Below are positions 8,348 to 16,072 of a stretch of DNA of 22,360 nucleotides, piece after piece. The DNA is from Caldithrix sp. (GTDB taxonomy: Bacteria > KSB1 > UBA2214 > DYKH01), in NCBI GenBank assembly GCA_020722685.1, contig DYKH01000090.1, positions 1-22,360 on the forward strand, read 5' to 3'. The notes under the pieces were generated by a model that did not search any database, was not told the origin of the DNA, and was given only the letters and a program-made list of their open reading frames with translations. A program made the translations under genes and the position numbers. Position 1 is the first letter of the stretch; each line of letters opens with the position of its first letter.

Positions 8348-9204
8348 GTGCATCCCACTCGAAAAAGAAGTCACCAAACTCTTTCACTCTTAATGGGGGG
8401 AATTCTCGATTCAGTTTTTCGTAAGCTGCGGGTAGGTCCAGGTAGTAGATGCGCTTCAACTTTGCGATATAAGATTGATAAACCCTCCATTGGTCCGGCA
8501 GACAAATTTCCGTTACTTCTCTTTTGCGGGAATCCATTTTCGTCTCAGCAAGTAGCACCGGCGTTCCGATAAAGCGTTCAATCCCATAAACGCCGTCAAG
8601 CAAACGTTGATGCGCCCAGAGCATTATGGATCGTTCCCTCGTCGAAGTCTTGATTGGCACATGGAACTTTTGTTTCCCTGGCCCCAAATCATAAATGAAA
8701 TCGGTCGGCAGACTGGTATCTTGGTCATCAATGTTTAGAATCTTGATTGAATTGCTGGGTTCAACTCCACACCGCCAGGTAAAAAAGAAAGCAATAAAGA
8801 ACTCGAAAAAAGTCCCAGGGGTTTTCTGATCACCGTCCTTAATGAGGTCAATTGCGGCGCAAAAGGAAATTGCCATGGTATATAGGGTCTTGGTAATATC
8901 CTGAGGGTGAAATCCACTTAGACCCCCTTTCCTCATTGCTTCCTTCAATTCGTTCCAAGGTTCCAGATCAGGTACGAACAGATTTCTGTTGATCGCTCGC
9001 GAAAACTTTTTGCCCTTCTCGAAAGCAAAGTACTCTTTCCCTTCCACCTTTGAATTCAAAGGCACGGAACTGACTCCCGCCCATAGGGCAAGGCATTTGT
9101 CATAAATACTACTGTAGATCTGTTCGAGGTCACGGCTGTAAAAAACCTTGTCGTACCTGCTTCTTCAAGACATCGTATTCCTGAAGAATCAGATGGCGTT
9201 CCAT
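8334..9204 (-). pseudogene. Type II restriction endonuclease (PD-(D/E)xK-like), frameshifted near its start
   Basis: This gene is convergent with the methyltransferase, as expected for a restriction-modification pair. The intact part (9065 to 8334) has a PD-(D/E)xK-like core: FFEFFIAFFF, then LPTDF, then HVPIKTSTRER about 17 residues later, where PIK would replace the usual ExK. The true start appears to be the ATG at 9204, preceded by a strong GGAGGAG site. From there the protein begins MERHLILQEYDVLKKQVRQG and runs into a stop because of one extra base in an A-run (+ strand, 9140-9145; T6 on the coding strand). Removing one base restores FYSRDLEQIYSSIYDKC and LALWAG, joining the downstream frame to give 289 residues. 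The recognition sequence cannot be read. The catalytic assignment is by motif only. Confidence 0.7.
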
Positions 9205-9486
9205 GTCTCCTCCTCCCGCAGATTCGAGAGTGCTACTTTCAGTCGATTGCGGCGCTCATTGGTTCTTCTCTGGCGATGTTAGCCTAATTTCACTATTCCA
9301 TATTATCAAAATGAGCAACCAATTGCAAGAAGTAATTTTGACTTTTGCGCATTCGTAACAAACGAACTCTCGAAAAGGTGCTAGAGCAACGGCATTCGAC
9401 TGCCTCGTTCCATTGTCTTTTGCTTTTGACTTTTCGCACGTTTTTGTTGCTTGTGCGAGCACTCTACCTGATAAAGTCTGTGCAAT

Positions 9487-10887
9487 TCAGAAAGCGTCCC
9501 GATGTTGGAGAATGACCCTCGGATCCGTCTTCCTAATAATCTCGCTCACATTTTCCTGATTAAATCCCTTGAAGCCTTCCCTTCGCTGCAAATTCTCCAA
9601 ATGGCTACCGATGGCGCCAAAATGAAGGAATTTGTCAGCCTGCTCGGAGCTGATTTGATTCATTTGTAGCAGACGATTGACTCGCTCCGGCTTAACTTGC
9701 CAAACTTCCCCTTTTGTAAAAGCCTGCCGTAAGAAGGGAAAGTTGCTAAAAGGCTCCATCATTTGTACTCCAGCCTGCGCCAGATCATGAGTCAGGCGAT
9801 CGAACTGAAATTGCGCTTCCAAATGGTGCATGCCGGCCTGCAAAATCGAATCGCCATGCAAGGCGCACCAAAGGCCGACAGTGCCGAGCTGATCCGGTTC
9901 CGGTAGCTCTTGATGAGCGAAATCGACCGCCACTTCCTCCGGCGTGAGATCCAAATCCAAGAACAAAACTAAACCACTCTGGCTGTTCTCCATCACCTGG
10001 GCGCCCCAACCGGCTTGCTTGCCGGCATAAAAGCGCTCGCGGCAATGAAAGCCGAGCTTTTCAAAGAGCAGCACCAGCGAGCGGAAATGCCGGCGGGAGC
10101 TGCGGAAGGTATGATGGTCGTGATTGGCCCAGCCCATGCCCAAGCGATCCTGTCTGGCCTTTTGTATTTGACCGGCCAAATTCCTCGCCTGCCAGTATCT
10201 TCGCTCGCAGTCCAAGACGATGCATGCCGCCATGTCCCGCCCAACCAAAGAGATCAGATCATCAGCGATTTTCAGGGTTTGTCGCATGGCATTCTCTTCA
10301 TCATCCTCGCCGCGAGGACGGGTCTGCCATTTTTCGCTTGCCTGTAGATACCTGCTCAGGTGATCCTTTTCCACAGAGGTCGGCTGCATCGTTCGCGACC
10401 CCCGGCGCTCGACAACCCACAGCGAAACCCCGTTTTCCTTCGAAATGCAGCACCGCCGGTAGCCACTAAGAATGTCGCCCTCGATGGGCAGAGACAGTCC
10501 CCTGACCATAAGAAATTCAGCGATACTATCTACCTTAACGGCGACCCCGTTGGTCGAAGTGTCCTCATTTACCACCACGCGTGGCAACATTGCGCCTGGA
10601 TGGTGATAGGTGATTGACCTGCCTTCTCGTTGCTCTTCGATGAAGCCCACTGTCGTCAATTGAAGCCGGTGGTTACCGCTATCGGGAACTGCCAAGTGAT
10701 CGATCCAATCCAACAATCTCGTGCTGGATATCTGTTCGAGATCATCGCTCAATTTGGCAATCGTGTTGTTTGCCTTGACAGTCGTGTCCAACCATCCTTG
10801 CAGCAAAGCCTCCGCTTTGGGATGCAGTTCCCAGAGAAAATCCATTTGATTGGGCATGGCGAGTTTCCTCACATTGTGTTCACTCAT
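9487..10887 (-). CDS. Uncharacterised protein with repeated VOC-like (glyoxalase/dioxygenase fold) modules
   Basis: From the ATG at 10887 (MSEHNVRK) the protein is 466 residues and soluble, without signal peptide or membrane segments. I do not recognise a named gene. Three stretches read like halves of vicinal-oxygen-chelate (VOC) domains. The first is near the N-terminus: LLDWIDHLAVP, then GVAVKVDSIAEFLMVRGLSLP. The second is central: NHDHHTFRSSRRHFRSLVLL, FEKLGFHCRERFYAG and GWGAQVME, in a beta-alpha-beta-beta-beta order. The third is AGMHHLEAQFQFDRLTHDLA followed by QAGVQMMEPF. The clustered His residues and the Glu in HHLE would suit a metal site as in VOC enzymes. A conserved-looking tail contains GFKGFNQENVSEIIRKTDPR. 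The frame extends upstream to 10962, but that extension reads unlike the protein. The gene is divergent from the ABC importer and monocistronic. A metal-dependent enzyme is inferred; the substrate is unknown. Confidence 0.75.
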   Translation of the reverse strand: MSEHNVRKLAMPNQMDFLWELHPKAEALLQGWLDTTVKANNTIAKLSDDLEQISSTRLLDWIDHLAVPDSGNHRLQLTTVGFIEEQREGRSITYHHPGAMLPRVVVNEDTSTNGVAVKVDSIAEFLMVRGLSLPIEGDILSGYRRCCISKENGVSLWVVERRGSRTMQPTSVEKDHLSRYLQASEKWQTRPRGEDDEENAMRQTLKIADDLISLVGRDMAACIVLDCERRYWQARNLAGQIQKARQDRLGMGWANHDHHTFRSSRRHFRSLVLLFEKLGFHCRERFYAGKQAGWGAQVMENSQSGLVLFLDLDLTPEEVAVDFAHQELPEPDQLGTVGLWCALHGDSILQAGMHHLEAQFQFDRLTHDLAQAGVQMMEPFSNFPFLRQAFTKGEVWQVKPERVNRLLQMNQISSEQADKFLHFGAIGSHLENLQRREGFKGFNQENVSEIIRKTDPRVILQHRDAF

Positions 10888-11311
10888 TCGTGCTCTCTTC
10901 CTTTCAGCGCTTATAACACAATAGAGGAAACAAACATTCACCCCGATTGATCCTTTCCCCAAGAAGTAAAAATCCGGGTAAATGCACGGACGGCTGTTTC
11001 AAGGGTCGTCTATCATCCGCATGGCACGCATGTTGCAAAATCGTCGGCTGCAAGACCAAAAAAGGTGAAGCCAAGCCTGATCCGGAACTGGTAGTGTGGA
11101 TGTGATGGGACAGGTGTGTGGTGTGCATGGGACAAGCTTTCACTCGCTACCAGTTTCGGATCGATCACCTTAAAGCATCGTAGTTTTTCCGCACCGGCAT
11201 CTTCTTGTTGTCTGCTAATATGTCCCAAAGCTTCGACAACTTTTGTCCAGCATCCTACAGCAAATTCAAAACCATTCACGTCACCGAGAATTTCTGAGGA
11301 TTGTTCCTCCC
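10888..11311. other. Divergent intergenic region between the VOC-like gene and the ABC importer
   Basis: No convincing gene is found in this 424-base stretch. It should hold promoters for both flanking genes, which point away from each other. The clearest structure is the inverted repeat at 11062-11171, listed separately. Short open frames on the minus strand (for example 11013-11279) have no ribosome binding site or recognisable protein features. ATGGGACA occurs twice as a short direct repeat (11104-11111 and 11126-11133), inside the loop of that structure. Confidence 0.5.
11062..11171 (+). repeat. Nested inverted repeat in the leader of the ABC importer
   Basis: GATCCGGAACTGGTAG (11079-11094) is the inverted match of CTACCAGTTTCGGATC (11147-11162), with 15 of 16 bases agreeing. 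AAGGTGA (11062-11068) and TCACCTT (11165-11171) extend the stem outwards, with a ten-base bulge on the left and two bases on the right. The loop is 52 bases. If transcribed rightwards, this would be a long bulged hairpin about 140 bases before the ATPase start. It may be a regulatory leader or a decayed mobile palindrome. Confidence 0.55.
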
Positions 11312-12184
11312 ATGAGTTCCTCCTTGCTTGAAGTAGAAAACCTTTCGATAAGCTATCTCGGACCTCAAGCGGTTAACGCCGTCGATCATGTTTCCTTTTT
11401 CCTGGATCATGGGGAGATAATGGCCTTGGTCGGCGAATCGGGCTCGGGCAAGACGACTTTGGCAAAAGCGCTACTGCGCCTGTTTGATGACACCAGGAAA
11501 GTACACATTGCGGGTAGCATACGCTTTGAAGACGCCGAGTTGTCCGAGCTTAGCGAGGCAGAGATGAACAGAATCCGCGGGAAAAAGATCGGGTTAATCT
11601 TTCAGGAGCCGCTTCTGGCGTTGAATCCACTGTTCAGGTCCGGTGCACAAATAGCGGAGACCATTCGGCAGCACACGAATCTGAACAGAAAAACTGCGCG
11701 TGAGCGCGCCCGGCATTTACTGGCACAGGTGGGCCTCAATCCGGCCCAACAGATTTATCGCCTGTTCCCGCACCAGCTTAGCGGGGGCATGCGCCAACGG
11801 GTCATGATCGCCCTGGCCTTCGCATGTCGCCCACAATTGGTCATTGCAGATGAACCGACATCAGCCCTGGATGCGCCCCTGCGTTCAGACCTGATGAGTT
11901 TTTTGATGGGTTACTGTCGACGGCAGCGCACGGCCCTGCTTCTGATTACTCATGATCTAAGCTTGGCGCTGCAGTTCTCCCAGAAAATTATGATCATGCA
12001 TCACGGCAAGATTGTGGAGCAAGGACTAACCAGCACCATATCCATGCGGCCACAACATCCTTACACCCAACGGTTGTTGGCCTTGAACGCCAAATCCATC
12101 CTTGACCCAATAGAGGATGCTTTCACATTTGCGAGCGTGACTGAACAATGCTCAGTAAATTCGGTACATCAAACGGTATGGTAA
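11312..12184 (+). CDS. Dpp/Opp-type ABC importer ATP-binding protein
   Basis: This is the ATPase of a dipeptide/oligopeptide-class importer and acts on the cytoplasmic face of the membrane. Visible motifs are Walker [11 protein letters not shown] (residues 41-50), Q-loop IFQEP (96-100), signature LSGGMRQR (156-163), Walker B LVIADEP (176-182), D-loop SALD and switch His214 (ITHDL). [14 protein letters not shown] and [13 protein letters not shown] are typical of the DppD/OppD group. At 290 residues it is shorter than usual: the C-terminal extension after HPYTQRLL lacks the expected GCxFxxRC cysteine motif. I chose the ATG at 11312 ([15 protein letters not shown]); TGAGGA lies at 11295-11300, slightly far. 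The frame is open further upstream to a TTG at 11243. Only one ATPase gene is present, so it may work as a homodimer or with a partner encoded elsewhere. Confidence 0.92.
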   Translation: MSSSLLEVENLSISYLGPQAVNAVDHVSFFLDHGEIMALVGESGSGKTTLAKALLRLFDDTRKVHIAGSIRFEDAELSELSEAEMNRIRGKKIGLIFQEPLLALNPLFRSGAQIAETIRQHTNLNRKTARERARHLLAQVGLNPAQQIYRLFPHQLSGGMRQRVMIALAFACRPQLVIADEPTSALDAPLRSDLMSFLMGYCRRQRTALLLITHDLSLALQFSQKIMIMHHGKIVEQGLTSTISMRPQHPYTQRLLALNAKSILDPIEDAFTFASVTEQCSVNSVHQTVW

Positions 12185-13149
12185 ACTATATTTTGAAAAG
12201 AGGCTCTTCGGGATTGCTACTCGTCATTGGCCTCATCGTGGTGACGTTTTTTCTATTGCGATTCAGTCCCGGGAATCCGGCGAGTGCGGCCTATGATCCC
12301 AACGGCAGGTCGGATGCAGTATCACGGATGCAGAACGACTTGGGGCTCAACAAGCCCCTCACTTCACAATTTGTTGCTTGGGCCAAGGCTATTCTGCATG
12401 GCGATTGGGGCATTTCTTACGCGGATCATCGTCCGGTCGGCGAGATACTGTGGCAAACTTTGCCAAACACGCTTTTCCTGACCATCCCTGCTTTGTTGAT
12501 CCAACTTTTTTTTGGCATTTTGTTCGGCCTTTGGCAAATCACCAAAAGAGACACGCTGATCGACCGCTCGTTGAATACGCTGAATTTGATTCTGTACGCG
12601 ATTCCAACCTTTTGGATTGCTCTTGTTCTCGTTATGGTTTTTTCGCAGAAGCTTGGCTTGTTTCCCTCCTCGCAAATGTTTTCTTTCACCTATCAAGAGA
12701 TGACCATCTGGCAGCGATTTGCCGACGGCCTCAGCCACTTGATTCTTCCGGTTGTTTCGATGAGCTTGGTATCGGTCGCGGTCACTGCTCGTTACGTGCG
12801 GAATTGCATCGCAGAGGTTTTGAATCAAGAATACATTCTTGCAGCCCGCGCACGAGGATTGTCGGAGAAGCGCATTTTCTACAAACATGCCTTTCGTAAT
12901 GCAATGGTTCCTTTGATTACCCTGATCGGTCAGCATTTTCCTGCCCTGGTGGGAAGCTCCATTGTCGTCGAGCTGATTTTCTCCTGGCCGGGCATGGGGA
13001 GGCTGATCGTTTTCTCTGCTTTTGCCCGCGACTATCCGGTCATTATCGCCTGCACTTTCGTCATGGCGACGTTCGTAGTGATCGGGAATCTTCTCGCGGA
13101 TGTGGTCAGCGCCATGGTCGATCCCCGCATTCGTCTACAGAATCACTGA
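12178..13149 (+). CDS. Dpp/Opp-type ABC importer permease (DppB-like)
   Basis: This inner-membrane permease of 323 residues has about six transmembrane helices. The N-terminus [20 protein letters not shown] then RFSPGNPAS matches the DppB/OppB pattern, in which the first helix is followed by a P-G-x-P motif. The EAA loop that contacts the ATPase is visible as EYILAARARGLSEKRIFYKH, followed by AFRNAMVPLIT. FSWPGMGRL near the C-terminus is also family-typical. I prefer the ATG at 12178 because it matches the family start; an in-frame ATG at 12148 would add ten residues ([10 protein letters not shown]). Neither has a strong ribosome binding site. The gene overlaps the ATPase gene by 7 bases (or 37 with the longer start), indicating coupled translation. 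Confidence 0.92.
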   Translation: MVNYILKRGSSGLLLVIGLIVVTFFLLRFSPGNPASAAYDPNGRSDAVSRMQNDLGLNKPLTSQFVAWAKAILHGDWGISYADHRPVGEILWQTLPNTLFLTIPALLIQLFFGILFGLWQITKRDTLIDRSLNTLNLILYAIPTFWIALVLVMVFSQKLGLFPSSQMFSFTYQEMTIWQRFADGLSHLILPVVSMSLVSVAVTARYVRNCIAEVLNQEYILAARARGLSEKRIFYKHAFRNAMVPLITLIGQHFPALVGSSIVVELIFSWPGMGRLIVFSAFARDYPVIIACTFVMATFVVIGNLLADVVSAMVDPRIRLQNH

Positions 13150-13225
13150 TGGCTGAAGCGAGGAATCGATCGGCATCAATCCTTGCGCTGTTCAGGATGC
13201 CCCCAAGCCTCTAACAGATGACCCG

Positions 13226-14062
13226 ATGAGAAGACTCTACAAAAACAAAATGCCGTATATCGGCGCATCACTGTTCCTGCTGTTGGCGCTCTTTTCAATC
13301 TTCGGACCGCACCTGATTCGGAGCAGTCCTATCGACCAAACATTGAGCGAAGCCTATCAAAGCCCCTCGGCAAAGCATTGGTTTGGCACGGACAAGTTTG
13401 GTCGGGACGTGTTTGCACGAGTGCTATACGGAGGGCGGGTTTCGTTGTTAGTGGCATTGTCCTCGGTGGCTCTGAGTCTATTTATCGGCGTTCCTTACGG
13501 TCTCTTTTCGGGTTACCTGGGCGGAAAGACAGATGCGCTGGCCAGTTGGATTTTGAATTTGTTTATGGCCTTCCCACAGTTTCTCTTGCTTCTGGTGGTG
13601 GCGGCCATTTTGGGAACGTCGTCCGTATGGTGGGTCATTCTGGTAATCGGCTTACTCAGTTGGATGGATATTGCTCGAGTCGTGCGCAATCAGACCTTGT
13701 CGCTAAAAGAGCGCGAGTTCGTTTTGGCCGAAATCGTCGTCGGCATATCCAAGTTTCGCCTGTTATGCCGGCATATTTTACCCAATCTGTTGGCGCCCGT
13801 CATCGTCTCAGCGACACTAATGATCGGAAATGTCATATTGATAGAGTCTGCCCTGAGCTTCATCGGATTGGGTGTGCAGCCGCCGACGCCGAGCTGGGGC
13901 AATATCATCAATGAAGGCCGGCAGGTGTTGTTGGACGGCTGGTGGATCAGCGTCTTTCCGGGATTGGCCATTGTTCTCACGGTTCTCAGCTTGAACCTGT
14001 TTGGCGATCATTTGCAGGAAATGTGGTTAACGAATAAGACTGTCAAGGTCCGGTTCAATTAA
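13226..14062 (+). CDS. Dpp/Opp-type ABC importer permease (DppC-like)
   Basis: This is the second permease (278 residues), predicted to pair with the upstream DppB-like protein. The family hallmark HWFGTDKFGRDVFARVLYGG and RVSLLVALSS follows the first transmembrane helix, and ESALSFIGLGVQPPTPSWGN lies near the C-terminus. The EAA-loop equivalent EREFVLAEIVVGISKFRLLC then RHILPN is recognisable, but LAEIVVG replaces the usual EAARxLG. The N-terminus is somewhat short for a DppC, and the ATG at 13226 has no good ribosome binding site. A 22-codon frame from 13149 overlaps the dppB stop (TGATG) and could be the remains of the original start, now out of frame. That is discussed under findings. Confidence 0.9.
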   Translation: MRRLYKNKMPYIGASLFLLLALFSIFGPHLIRSSPIDQTLSEAYQSPSAKHWFGTDKFGRDVFARVLYGGRVSLLVALSSVALSLFIGVPYGLFSGYLGGKTDALASWILNLFMAFPQFLLLLVVAAILGTSSVWWVILVIGLLSWMDIARVVRNQTLSLKEREFVLAEIVVGISKFRLLCRHILPNLLAPVIVSATLMIGNVILIESALSFIGLGVQPPTPSWGNIINEGRQVLLDGWWISVFPGLAIVLTVLSLNLFGDHLQEMWLTNKTVKVRFN

Positions 14063-14218
14063 TCGCTTTCGAGAAGGCAAGGCACAAGTGTTCCGGAGGT
14101 TCAGTATTCGTTGCACAGTCTCAAGGATTATGTTGCAAAACAGCAAAAAAGAATTCATTGTAATGCTGCCTCCGGAGCGCTTTCGCCCTGGTTTCTTTTT
14201 CACAAACAAGTTATTTCA

Positions 14219-15838
14219 ATGGGCAAGTACCTTGAATTGCACAAAGGCAAAATAGTGAGAAACAATATTTCCAGAAGCGGTTTGCGGTTGCTTGGTTTCT
14301 GCGCCCTGGTTCTGCACTTCTCCTGCGGCAACGTCAACAATGGCACTGACACTTTGGTAATCGGCGTGGTGAGTGATGCGGCGTCCATGAATCCGCTGCT
14401 CACGCGCTCGCGTTTCGATTCTGAGATCGCTCAGTTACTGTTCCTTAGCCTTATGGATGAACAGCCTGACCTGATTTCATTCAAGCCGGAACTGGCCAGA
14501 TCATGGCAAGTTTTGGATGGCGGCAAGCGGATTCTTTTTCACCTGCGCACTGACGTTGTTTGGAGCGACGGCGTCCGCACGACTGCGCGCGATGTGAAAT
14601 TTACGTTTGATAAGCAGATGGACCCGGCCATCGGCTGGCCGGGCGCCGCGGTCAAAGATCGCATCAAAGAGGTGCAGGTTGTTGATGACTCGACCGTGCA
14701 ATTCCTCTTCGCCGAGCCGTACATGTACCAATTGATGGATATTAACGACGGCGTCATTCTTCCCGAACACGTTCTGGGCAAACTCACACCGGAGGAATGG
14801 AAGACGAGCTCATTCAATACAGATCCGGTGAGCAACGGCCCGTATCGATTAAAATCCTGGGTACCGAATCAGTTCATCTCTTTCACCAAGAATGAAAAAT
14901 TTTACGATTCGAGCCAGCCGCATATTGAGAATCTCATCTTCAAGGTTGTGCCGGATCAGACTCAGTTGTCCATCCAACTAAGTACCGGCGAGGTACAGGT
15001 CGTTGACGGGCTGTCCCCCAGTGACGCCGCCGCCATCGCCCAAAAGAGTGACAAAGTCGGCATCCAGCATTTCCCCTACGGCCAATTGGTGCAATTGTCT
15101 TATAATTTGCATAATCCTCTTTTTGCGGACAAACGGGTTCGCCAAGCCATGACACTCGCCATCGATCGCCAAGCGCTGGTGGATCACCTGCTTTCCGGAT
15201 ATGGACAGGTCTGCGTCAGTCCAATCCACCCGATGCTTTGGGCGTTTGATTCAAAGCTCAGGCCCACGCATTTTTCGCCCGAAGAAGCGAAGGCGCTCTT
15301 GCAGCAAGCCGGCTGGCAGGACAACAATGGCGATGGTGTTCTTGACAAGGATAAGAAAGATCTCGCCTTTGAGATTTTGACCAACATCGGCAGCCAGGCG
15401 CGGGAAGATGCGCAAATAATGATCCAAGAAATGTTGCGGAAGGTGGGCATCAAAGCAATTCCCCAAAGGCTGGAGTGGTCCGTCTACGTGGAAAAGCTGA
15501 CGGCGCGACAGTATGACGCGGTGCTCATTGGCCTCATGTCTGCGACTAAGGTGGACCCGCTGCCGGCCTGGCACTCGTCAATGGTCGGACCGGACGGCTT
15601 TAACCTCTCCTGTTACCAAAGTCCTGTCGTAGATGACTTGATCGACCGGGCACGATTGATCGCCGAGCCACAGCAGGCTATGCCGTTATGGGCGGAATTT
15701 CAGGAGAGGATCGTTGACGACGCTCCGGCCACTTTTCTTTGGGTGCCCGACAGGGTGGTTGGAGTTGACAAAAGGCTCAAGGGCTATCGATTCTCGCCCG
15801 TATCGACCTTTTTTAACGTTTCGGAATGGCATTTTTGA
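14219..15838 (+). CDS. Extracellular solute-binding lipoprotein, family 5 (peptide-type)
   Basis: The protein (539 residues) is predicted to be the periplasmic ligand receptor of the ABC importer. From the ATG at 14219 the N-terminus is basic, then hydrophobic (LRLLGFCALVLHFSC), with Cys36 as the likely lipid-attached residue. The residues before the Cys (HFS) depart from the classical lipobox. Family-5 features are clear: NPLLTRSRFDSEI, SFKPELARSWQVLDGGKRI, HLRTDVVWSDGVRTTARDVK and VSNGPYRLKSWVPNQFI. Further on come FADKRVRQAMTLAIDRQALV and SPIHPMLWAF. The frame is open upstream to 14111, but that part lacks a signal-peptide pattern. Peptides are the default ligand, but the family also binds nickel, sugars and other solutes, so the substrate is unassigned. 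Confidence 0.92.
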   Translation: MGKYLELHKGKIVRNNISRSGLRLLGFCALVLHFSCGNVNNGTDTLVIGVVSDAASMNPLLTRSRFDSEIAQLLFLSLMDEQPDLISFKPELARSWQVLDGGKRILFHLRTDVVWSDGVRTTARDVKFTFDKQMDPAIGWPGAAVKDRIKEVQVVDDSTVQFLFAEPYMYQLMDINDGVILPEHVLGKLTPEEWKTSSFNTDPVSNGPYRLKSWVPNQFISFTKNEKFYDSSQPHIENLIFKVVPDQTQLSIQLSTGEVQVVDGLSPSDAAAIAQKSDKVGIQHFPYGQLVQLSYNLHNPLFADKRVRQAMTLAIDRQALVDHLLSGYGQVCVSPIHPMLWAFDSKLRPTHFSPEEAKALLQQAGWQDNNGDGVLDKDKKDLAFEILTNIGSQAREDAQIMIQEMLRKVGIKAIPQRLEWSVYVEKLTARQYDAVLIGLMSATKVDPLPAWHSSMVGPDGFNLSCYQSPVVDDLIDRARLIAEPQQAMPLWAEFQERIVDDAPATFLWVPDRVVGVDKRLKGYRFSPVSTFFNVSEWHF

Positions 15839-15846
15839 GGAACCGT

Positions 15847-15948
15847 ATGAACGTCTTCGTCTACTCACCCCGGCCAAGCTTGAACGTCAATAGAACTTTG
15901 CAGAATGCATTTTTGCCGTATGCAGTCCAGCTGATAAGTGACGCCTGA
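15847..15948 (+). CDS. Small open reading frame (33 residues), possible gene remnant
   Basis: Six bases after the solute-binding protein stop, GAGGAA precedes an ATG that opens a 33-residue frame: MNVFVYSPRPSLNVNRTLQN then AFLPYAVQLISDA. The ribosome binding site and tight spacing make translation plausible. The opening MNVFVYSPRPS is reminiscent of the N-terminus of the DUF7033-type domain in front of some polysaccharide deacetylases, which would make this a truncated remnant. That resemblance is from memory and weak. It could also be a small peptide or chance. Confidence 0.3.
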   Translation: MNVFVYSPRPSLNVNRTLQNAFLPYAVQLISDA

Positions 15949-15980
15949 ATGGCTGCACGACCGACTGCTTTGGGATTGAT

Positions 15981-15994
15981 GCCATCGCGATGGC
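15981..15994. promoter_or_regulatory. Perfect 14-base palindrome upstream of the first TPR gene
   Basis: GCCATCGCGATGGC is its own reverse complement. It lies about 80 bases before the first TPR gene and after the importer operon. TTAAAGCTTTTT follows six bases later. It could be an operator or part of a weak terminator for the importer operon. Confidence 0.35.
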
Positions 15995-16072
15995 GAAGAT
16001 TAAAGCTTTTTCTATCATAAGTAACAAGTCAAGACTAACAGATCAGCTTCCACGCAGAAAGAATGGGGAGGA

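Noticed and set aside
9434..9458. Hairpin TCGCAC/GTGCGA as terminator of the VOC-like gene
   Set aside because: Only six base pairs with a 13-base loop and no T-run on the minus strand after the stem.
9256..9462. Minus-strand 68-residue frame upstream of the nuclease gene
   Set aside because: No ribosome binding site and no recognisable motif, with low-complexity repeats such as TTTTGACTTTT. A short frame just before the nuclease start (LKVALSNLREEETWNAI) also lacks a start codon.
15949..16020. 24-codon frame directly after the small ORF
   Set aside because: No ribosome binding site and a basic, tryptophan-containing sequence without features; it overlaps the 14-base palindrome.
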